Of a stretch of 26,793 bases of DNA, positions 23,172-26,793 are shown in pieces. Position 1 is the first letter of the stretch. Each line of letters begins with the position of its first letter. Made by a program: the position numbers and the translations under genes. The DNA is from a virus. The notes beneath the pieces were generated by a model that saw only the letters and a program-made list of their open reading frames with translations, ran no database searches and was not told the origin of the DNA. The stretch is from the IMG/VR virus record IMGVR_UViG_3300030451_005683, positions 1 through 26,793 of that record, one strand, 5' to 3'.

Positions 23172-23434
23172 TGGTCAAAGTGCTTCACGAGAAGTGTGAC
23201 AAGAAGGTAGCAGACGATCCCAAACTTCCATACAATGCATATCTCATAGAGTATAAAGAAGGAGAAGAACACTTCTTTGATATTGCTATAGGTGATAAGT
23301 CAGTTGACATATTTGATTACTATTATGATAAGAGTAGTAAGTTTGTCAACATGACTCAAGCAGGAGGTCTAGTTGATCCTAAAAGATGGGTAGATCCCTC
23401 TACACCACCCCCCAAGAAAAGGAGAAAAGGGTAA
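23171..23434 (+). CDS. Hypothetical protein, 87 aa
   Basis: The ATG at 23171, sharing one base with the stop of the previous gene and preceded by GGAGAG at a good distance, is better than a TTG at 23156. The product begins MVKVLHEKCDKKVADDP, has a beta-rich middle (YLIEYKEGEEHFFDIAIGD) with VDIFDYYYDK, and ends in a Pro/Lys-rich tail (TPPPKKRRKG). It is the last gene before the promoter-rich gap, and a short hairpin (GTAAC/GTTAC, 23431-23445) covers its stop codon. Function unknown. Confidence 0.72.
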   Translation: MVKVLHEKCDKKVADDPKLPYNAYLIEYKEGEEHFFDIAIGDKSVDIFDYYYDKSSKFVNMTQAGGLVDPKRWVDPSTPPPKKRRKG

Positions 23435-23463
23435 CGTATTGTTACAGATTTGTGAGGGATCAC

Positions 23464-23492
23464 TTGCATAAATATATTTGGTATGTTATGAT
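23464..23492 (+). promoter_or_regulatory. Sigma70 promoter with extended -10, overlapping a late motif
   Basis: TTGCAT at 23464-23469 and TATGAT at 23487-23492 are 17 bases apart, and TG at 23484-23485 gives an extended -10. Overlapping the -35 side is ATAAATA at 23468-23474, a T4-type late element. The gene at 23513 begins about 14 bases after the sigma70 start point (near 23499), or about 30 bases after the late start point. Confidence 0.65.
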
Positions 23493-23512
23493 ACCAGTAC
23501 GTTCATCCAAAC

Positions 23513-23719
23513 ATGCAAGGTATTGCACTGCTAGTACTCCTCTTCGCTGAACATGATTATTCTCATTGGGAAATTTCATGTGATGATTGGAACGAGGTAA
23601 GAATTGAAATACTTAGTGATAAGGAACTCAGTTCGGATGCTCATGAATATCTTATAGATTACTTGAGAACAAAAGTACCAGACGAACAGTGTGAACCATG
23701 GCAAATTGGACGCAAGTAA
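23513..23719 (+). CDS. Small acidic protein with hydrophobic N-terminus, 68 aa
   Basis: A 68-residue protein whose first 12 residues (MQGIALLVLLFA) are hydrophobic, followed by an acidic body: EHDYSHWEISCDDWNEVRIEIL, then AHEYLIDYLRTK. The hydrophobic stretch is too short for a sure signal or membrane segment. It is preceded by the strong promoter at 23464-23492 but not by a clear Shine-Dalgarno sequence. Its 3' end overlaps the 29-codon frame at 23698. It is of a kind seen often in cyanophages, with no function known. Confidence 0.7.
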   Translation: MQGIALLVLLFAEHDYSHWEISCDDWNEVRIEILSDKELSSDAHEYLIDYLRTKVPDEQCEPWQIGRK

Positions 23720-23787
23720 GTCAAGACTCGGAACGGATCGTTCATCCCTTATGGGACGCAAAAGTTGACCGAAGGAACGGGGACTAA
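23698..23787 (+). CDS. Tiny 29-codon reading frame of unusual composition
   Basis: ATG at 23698 to TAA at 23785-23787 encodes MANWTQVSQDSERIVHPL followed by WDAKVDRRNGD. The 22-base overlap with the gene upstream, and its end before AAGGAG of the next gene, fit the close packing of the window. The segment has markedly more G+C and CG dinucleotides than its surroundings (CGG ATC GTT, GTT GAC CGA). Two Trp and an ordered-looking pattern in 29 residues are unlike random sequence. It could be a real small protein, or a structured RNA, since AACGgatCGTT and TCCCttatGGGA inverted repeats lie within it. I do not recognise a family. Confidence 0.45.
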   Translation: MANWTQVSQDSERIVHPLWDAKVDRRNGD

Positions 23788-23814
23788 AAAACCCTACTAC
23801 TAAGGAGTAACACA

Positions 23815-23940
23815 ATGGCAAAAGTCACTTACAGAGGAGTCGAGTACGACTCAAAAGAATACAACGCTAAAGTGCTTGCAGAAGCAGCAAAGCGTCAGAG
23901 ACATGAACTAATGTATCGTGGTCTCAAGGTTGCAAAATAG
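23815..23940 (+). CDS. DUF4278-like small protein, 41 aa
   Basis: A 41-residue protein starting at ATG 23815 with an ideal AAGGAG seven bases upstream (23802-23807). MAKVTYRGVEYDSKEYN matches the conserved opening of DUF4278, a family of small proteins found in cyanobacteria and their phages with the pattern YRGxxY. The second half is a basic helix (AEAAKRQRHELMYRGLKV) in which YRG recurs. The role is unknown. The stop codon is followed directly by the promoter block at 23941-23969. Confidence 0.75.
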   Translation: MAKVTYRGVEYDSKEYNAKVLAEAAKRQRHELMYRGLKVAK

Positions 23941-23969
23941 TTGCTAAAAGGTATAAATACCTATATAAT
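23941..23969 (+). promoter_or_regulatory. Overlapping sigma70 and perfect T4-type late promoter
   Basis: TTGCTA at 23941-23946 and TATAAT at 23964-23969 are separated by 17 bases. Between them lies TATAAATA (23952-23959), the complete T4 late -10 consensus, placed in a small palindrome GGTATAAATACC. So two polymerase programmes could start here about 10 bases apart: early/sigma70 near 23976 and late near 23970. Downstream come a 28-codon frame and a strong terminator at 24103-24125. Confidence 0.7.
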
Positions 23970-23992
23970 AATATAAGTATTTCTACCCATAT

Positions 23993-24079
23993 ATGACAAG
24001 GTTATTTTACCAACTCTGTTTTTTAGCACTTGTATTTTCAAGCGTTGTTTATCTACCTAGATTTGCATACGCTGTGTAA
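23993..24079 (+). CDS. 28-codon signal-peptide-like reading frame
   Basis: ATG at 23993 to TAA at 24077-24079 encodes MTRLFYQLCFLALVFSSV followed by VYLPRFAYAV. It has one basic residue, a 15-residue hydrophobic core and AYA at the end, so it resembles a free signal peptide or a one-helix membrane peptide. No Shine-Dalgarno sequence is seen before it (the leader is TTCTACCCATAT), which weakens the case for translation. It lies between the double promoter and a strong terminator, so the transcript of roughly 150 bases could also act as RNA. No known photosystem small subunit could be assigned. Confidence 0.5.
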   Translation: MTRLFYQLCFLALVFSSVVYLPRFAYAV

Positions 24080-24102
24080 TCACAACTAAATATTTTTTTC
24101 TT

Positions 24103-24125
24103 GGGGGTGTTTACACCCCTTTTTT
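24103..24125 (+). terminator. Strong intrinsic terminator
   Basis: GGGGTGT (24104-24110) and ACACCCC (24113-24119) form a 7-bp stem with minimal loop, followed by six T. It lies 24 bases beyond the 28-codon frame at 23993-24079 and closes the short promoter-rich segment. A T-run also lies before the stem, but the minus strand then lacks a T-run after it, so the terminator is for the plus strand. Confidence 0.88.
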
Positions 24126-24139
24126 ATCCGCTATAATAT

Positions 24140-24325
24140 ATGAATACACTCAAAAAAACTGCCAAACTAATTAAAGAAGCACTAAAACACAGACACCTTT
24201 ATTCCAAATCCGAAGTCTTCTACATGAAGAATGCTTTGAAGGAAACAAAGAAGGAAATCAAGGCGATCAAGTCTGTGAAGTCACTAAAAACAAATGAAAG
24301 TACAACTGATAACAGTAACTCCTGA
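24140..24325 (+). CDS. Small basic helical protein, 61 aa
   Basis: A 61-residue Lys-rich protein: MNTLKKTAKLIKEALKHRHLYS, then SEVFYMKNALKETKKEIK, then a polar tail (TNESTTDNSNS). The AKLIKEALKHRxLYSxxEVxYMK core is shared by small proteins of many T4-like cyanophages as far as I recall. There is no known function; the composition suggests nucleic-acid or protein binding. A TATAAT sits at 24132-24137, only a few bases from the ATG, so if it is a -10 element the transcript would be nearly leaderless or start inside the frame. The 3' end overlaps thyX by 32 bases. Confidence 0.7.
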   Translation: MNTLKKTAKLIKEALKHRHLYSKSEVFYMKNALKETKKEIKAIKSVKSLKTNESTTDNSNS

Positions 24326-24923
24326 TGCTGAAAAGAACATGGCATTTGTTGCCAGAGTATCTAACCCAAACAATCAGGACAACGAGAATTTTTCTGGACT
24401 GTTGAAGTATTGTATCAAGCATCAGCATTGGTCTGTGTTTGAGCAAGCACACATGACACTTGAGATTGAAACTACTCGTGCTATCGCAGCACAAATTCTA
24501 CGACACCGTAGTTTTACATTCCAAGAGTTCTCTCAACGATATGCACAGAGTCATGAACTCGGAGAGATACAACTACCAGAACTAAGAAGACAAGACGTAA
24601 AGAATAGACAGAATAGTATAGATGATCTAGATGAAAAAGTTGTTGATAAACTCAACCGTCAAATGATTACACTATTCAGTTCTGCAGAGAGTCTTTACAA
24701 ACAGATGATCGAAGAAGGAGTCGCCAAGGAGTGTGCAAGAATGGTTCTACCATTATGTACTCCAACTCGGATATATATGACAGGATCAGTTAGATCTTGG
24801 ATACATTATATCAACTTACGTTCGGCACATGGCACCCAGAAGGAGCACATGGAGATTGCTGAGTCATGTAAGGATGTATTCACAAAACAATTTCCTGTTG
24901 TATCTGAAGCACTTGAATGGTAA
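24294..24923 (+). CDS. thyX: Flavin-dependent thymidylate synthase ThyX
   Basis: A 209-residue protein with the ThyX signature: RHRSFTFQEFSQRYAQ at 70-85 (RHRx7-8S), preceded by HWSVFEQAHMTLEIETTRAIAAQILRH in part and followed by ECARMVLPLCTPTRIY and SWIHYINLRSAHGTQKE. The enzyme methylates dUMP to dTMP with methylene-tetrahydrofolate and FAD/NADPH, supplying thymidine for phage DNA. Prochlorococcus and many cyanophages use ThyX instead of ThyA. Its length is typical for the family (about 210-230). It overlaps the carbamoyltransferase C-domain gene by 7 bases. Confidence 0.96.
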   Translation: MKVQLITVTPDAEKNMAFVARVSNPNNQDNENFSGLLKYCIKHQHWSVFEQAHMTLEIETTRAIAAQILRHRSFTFQEFSQRYAQSHELGEIQLPELRRQDVKNRQNSIDDLDEKVVDKLNRQMITLFSSAESLYKQMIEEGVAKECARMVLPLCTPTRIYMTGSVRSWIHYINLRSAHGTQKEHMEIAESCKDVFTKQFPVVSEALEW

Positions 24924-25537
24924 ATTTATTTCTAGGACCAACTCATGACTTGAGTTTTTTATATAATGATCAAGAAGCACAGAGAGTAACACCACAAGAG
25001 ATTGCCACCTTCATCATGCAAGATGAAATTATAGCAGTCTACAATGGTAGATCAGAAGCAGGTCCTAGAGCACTAGGAAATAGGAGTATATTATATGACC
25101 CAAGAGATAACTGTACAAAAGAAACCATAAACAAGGTCAAGAAAAGAGAGCATTTCCGACCCTTTGCTGCTGCTGTATTGAGAGAACATGCAGAGGAATG
25201 GTTTGATATGTCTGGACTGAATAGATCCCCTACAATGTCATATGCGGTGCAGGCAAGAGAAGATAAGAAAGATTTGATACCCGGAGTTGTTCATATCGAT
25301 GATACATGTAGAGTTCAAACAGTAGAGAAAGATATACCTCATCTTTACGAAGTCATAGAAGAGTTCTACAAGTACACTAAGGTTCCTATGGTGTTGAATA
25401 CATCATTCAATCTCGCCGGTCAACCTCTTGTAGAGTCTCCACAAGATGCCATAGATACATGGAAGCAATCTGATATTCATGTACTCTGGTTCCCAGAAGC
25501 AAGACGAATGTATAAGAGTTCATCACTAGGAGATTGA
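24917..25537 (+). CDS. Carbamoyltransferase C-terminal domain as a separate protein
   Basis: A 206-residue protein equal to the C-terminal (YrdC-like) domain of NodU/CmcH carbamoyltransferases. GRSEAGPRALGNRSILYDPRD, HFRPFAAAVLRE, SYAVQARED and VPMVLNTSFNLAGQPLV are the well-known elements; this domain binds carbamoyl-phosphate/ATP and makes carbamoyl-AMP. The first domain of the enzyme, normally fused before it, is encoded by the next gene, so the order is inverted relative to the single-chain enzyme. The two proteins together should make one enzyme that carbamoylates a hydroxyl, perhaps on a sugar. They are separated by one base. Confidence 0.9.
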   Translation: MVNLFLGPTHDLSFLYNDQEAQRVTPQEIATFIMQDEIIAVYNGRSEAGPRALGNRSILYDPRDNCTKETINKVKKREHFRPFAAAVLREHAEEWFDMSGLNRSPTMSYAVQAREDKKDLIPGVVHIDDTCRVQTVEKDIPHLYEVIEEFYKYTKVPMVLNTSFNLAGQPLVESPQDAIDTWKQSDIHVLWFPEARRMYKSSSLGD

Positions 25538-25538
25538 T

Positions 25539-26378
25539 ATGAGAATTTTAGGAGTAAATTTATCTAACAATGGTTCTATATGTCTACTCAATGATGGTGA
25601 GATAGAACTATACTTAGAAGCAGAAAGACTTACGAGAAAGAAAAGAGATTATAACTGCACAAAACTATTCAACTTGGTAAAAGATGTAGATCAAATTGCT
25701 ATAAGTGATGCCTGTTGGATTCATAATAAAACGAAGAGACTTATAAACTCAAAGAATATATCTACACTCAAAAGAAAGTTTCCTAATGCTGAGTTACATG
25801 ATTTTAGAGACAGACATCATCTAACTCATGCTGCATGTGGTTTTTATAACTCTGAGTTTGAGGAGGCAGCAGTCATTGTGGTTGACTCAAGTGGTTCTAA
25901 TTATGATGAAGGAGATGAGTGTGAAACTATACTACATGTCAAAAGAGGAAGAAGATTTCATTGGAAGAGAATACATAAGAGATATAATACGGAGGATGAT
26001 ATTGGTTCAGGTCTACAGTTTGATCTAGTATCAGAGAAATGTAATTGGGGAAGACAAGAAGCAGGTAAAGTCATGGGTCTTGCTCCCTATGGACATTATG
26101 TTGAAGGGCATTACATGTCATCGAACATGGAGAACGCTGCTGCAACTGTACAAAAGGATTGGGAGGACAGAGCAGTTGAGTTGGTCAAGATAGCATCAGA
26201 GAAATGTAATAATATTGTGCTGACAGGTGGATGTTTTCTCAATGTTGTGGTAAACTATAAACTATTGAAGGAATTTCCTGATTTGAATTTCTATGTTGAC
26301 CCAATCGCTTTCGATGGAGGAACCGCTATTGGAGCAGCATATATACTTCACCACAATCCCAAAATAAAATCTTATTAA
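25539..26378 (+). CDS. Carbamoyltransferase N-terminal domain as a separate protein
   Basis: A 279-residue protein equal to the N-terminal (ASKHA/Kae1-like) domain of O-carbamoyltransferases. MRILGVNLSNNGSICLL gives the phosphate-binding first strand, RDRHHLTHAACGFYNS the His-His-x3-His metal-binding and catalytic region, VIVVDSSGSNYD and KVMGLAPYG follow, and IVLTGGCFLNVVVNYKLL with DGGTAIGAAY closes the domain. This part transfers the carbamoyl group from carbamoyl-AMP made by the other domain. It ends at the natural domain border and nothing of the C-domain follows, so this is a clean split rather than a frameshift. Confidence 0.9.
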   Translation: MRILGVNLSNNGSICLLNDGEIELYLEAERLTRKKRDYNCTKLFNLVKDVDQIAISDACWIHNKTKRLINSKNISTLKRKFPNAELHDFRDRHHLTHAACGFYNSEFEEAAVIVVDSSGSNYDEGDECETILHVKRGRRFHWKRIHKRYNTEDDIGSGLQFDLVSEKCNWGRQEAGKVMGLAPYGHYVEGHYMSSNMENAAATVQKDWEDRAVELVKIASEKCNNIVLTGGCFLNVVVNYKLLKEFPDLNFYVDPIAFDGGTAIGAAYILHHNPKIKSY

Positions 26379-26379
26379 C

Positions 26380-26631
26380 ATGCCAACATACCCTGTAAAA
26401 AATTTGAAGACTGGCGAAACTAAAGAGATCATTATGACCATGAAAGAATATGATCAGTGGAGAAAGGACAACCCTGATTGGGATAAGGACTGGTCACAAG
26501 GAGCACCTGCAGCAGTGAGTGCTACTGGGGACGTGTACAGTAGGACAGATGGAGGATGGAATGAAGTTCTATCAAGAGTCGCTAAGACACCCGGTTCAAA
26601 TGTAAAACCTCAGAAAACGGTACACTTCTAA
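26380..26631 (+). CDS. Small FmdB-like phage protein, 83 aa
   Basis: An 83-residue protein starting MPTYPVKNLKTGETKEIIMTMKEYD, with the WRKDNPDWDKDW segment and a C-terminal GGWNEVLSRVAKTPGS. The opening (a strand, a KTGE turn, then a helix) and the conserved GW/GF-x-EVL-x-K/R-A-K element occur in small phage proteins related to FmdB zinc-ribbon regulators; here the metal-binding Cys pairs are absent. The link is based on pattern memory and is uncertain. It overlaps the phoH start by one base. Confidence 0.65.
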   Translation: MPTYPVKNLKTGETKEIIMTMKEYDQWRKDNPDWDKDWSQGAPAAVSATGDVYSRTDGGWNEVLSRVAKTPGSNVKPQKTVHF

Positions 26632-26793
26632 TGCCTGCTAGAAAGAAGAAGACTTCCAATCAAGTTGGGGTAGGTATGACTGCCAAACAAATGAGAAGGA
26701 AGAAACCTTACAATGCTGACATGATGATTCCCATCGATGCATTGACTGAGAATCAGAAAAAACTATTTGCATCACTCAATGAAGGTAAGAATG
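26631..26793 (+). CDS. phoH: PhoH-like ATPase, N-terminal part (runs off the window)
   Basis: ATG at 26631 shares its A with the previous stop codon (TAATG). The 54 residues visible begin MPARKKKTSNQVGVGM with a basic leader and then show IPIDALTENQKKLFASLNEGKN. This is the segment that directly precedes the Walker A motif in cyanophage PhoH proteins; the P-loop itself lies beyond the edge. PhoH is a near-universal gene of T4-like cyanophages with an unsettled function (putative RNA-associated ATPase). The call would fall if no GxxGxGK(T/S) motif follows within about 20 residues. Confidence 0.75.
   Translation, partial: MPARKKKTSNQVGVGMTAKQMRRKKPYNADMMIPIDALTENQKKLFASLNEGKN

Noticed and set aside
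24132-24137. TATAAT directly before the 61-residue gene as a promoter
   Set aside because: Its position would put the transcript start at or after the ATG, and the -35 match (GTTTAC, within the terminator stem) is poor; noted in the gene entry only.
1-26793. tRNA genes, CRISPR arrays, insertion sequences or integrase
   Set aside because: No cloverleaf, no regular direct-repeat array, no transposase or recombinase motif and no terminal inverted repeats were seen; gaps between genes are too short for most of these.

Overview
The window reads as part of the genome of a T4-like cyanophage (a myovirus of marine Prochlorococcus or Synechococcus). The basis is the gene content (transaldolase-like talC, thyX, glutaredoxin, several 2-oxoglutarate/Fe(II) oxygenases, a DUF4278-type small protein, and the start of a phoH-like gene), T4-type late-promoter motifs (ATAAATA), very tight packing with 1-47 bp gene overlaps, and an AT-rich composition. 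The exact host cannot be decided from sequence alone, and no virion structural gene was recognised with confidence.

Layout. (1) 1-656, minus strand: the start of a secreted, Ser/Gly-rich protein and a 92-residue protein, the latter followed by an intrinsic terminator. (2) 722-750: a consensus sigma70 promoter (TTGACA, 17 bp, TATAAT) that opens a plus-strand array of 36 genes running to 23434 with no clear terminator inside. (3) 774-2037: a small gene, talC and a stand-alone phosphomannose-isomerase cupin. (4) 2037-7177: nucleotide-sugar enzymes: an RmlB-type 4,6-dehydratase, a short SDR, an RfbH/E1-type 3-dehydratase with its iron-sulfur cysteines, GDP-mannose 3,5-epimerase, and a GalE-like SDR. 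(5) 7158-18696: sugar-transfer and tailoring genes: an FkbM-type methyltransferase, a fucosyltransferase-like protein, GT17, an exostosin-like protein, DUF5672, GT10, GT2-like, GT11, another GT-A protein, GT25, two 2OG oxygenases and three tandem DUF616-like paralogues. (6) 18711-23434: a nuclease, an amidinotransferase, an ABM-type monooxygenase, a third oxygenase, glutaredoxin and several small conserved or membrane proteins. (7) 23464-24125: short promoter-rich segment with very small genes. (8) 24140-end: thyX, a carbamoyltransferase split into two genes in reversed domain order, a small protein and phoH.

Together, genes from about 1.65 to 18.7 kb could make unusual activated sugars (3,6-dideoxyhexose and GDP-L-galactose/L-gulose types) and assemble a decorated glycan. 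Whether this alters the surface of the infected cell or decorates the virion is not shown by the sequence. Methylation, amidination, carbamoylation and oxygenation genes nearby could be tailoring steps, but that link is inference.

At the scale of the whole window, the sites CCWGG and GCGC were not found and GGCC was found once, at a place where the Trp-Pro codons force it, whereas CCSGG is common. Proline-glycine codon pairs are written CCC-GG or CCG-GG throughout. This looks like selection against particular methylation or restriction sites. No stretch above 300 bases lacks a gene. No tRNA, CRISPR array, insertion sequence or integrase was seen.
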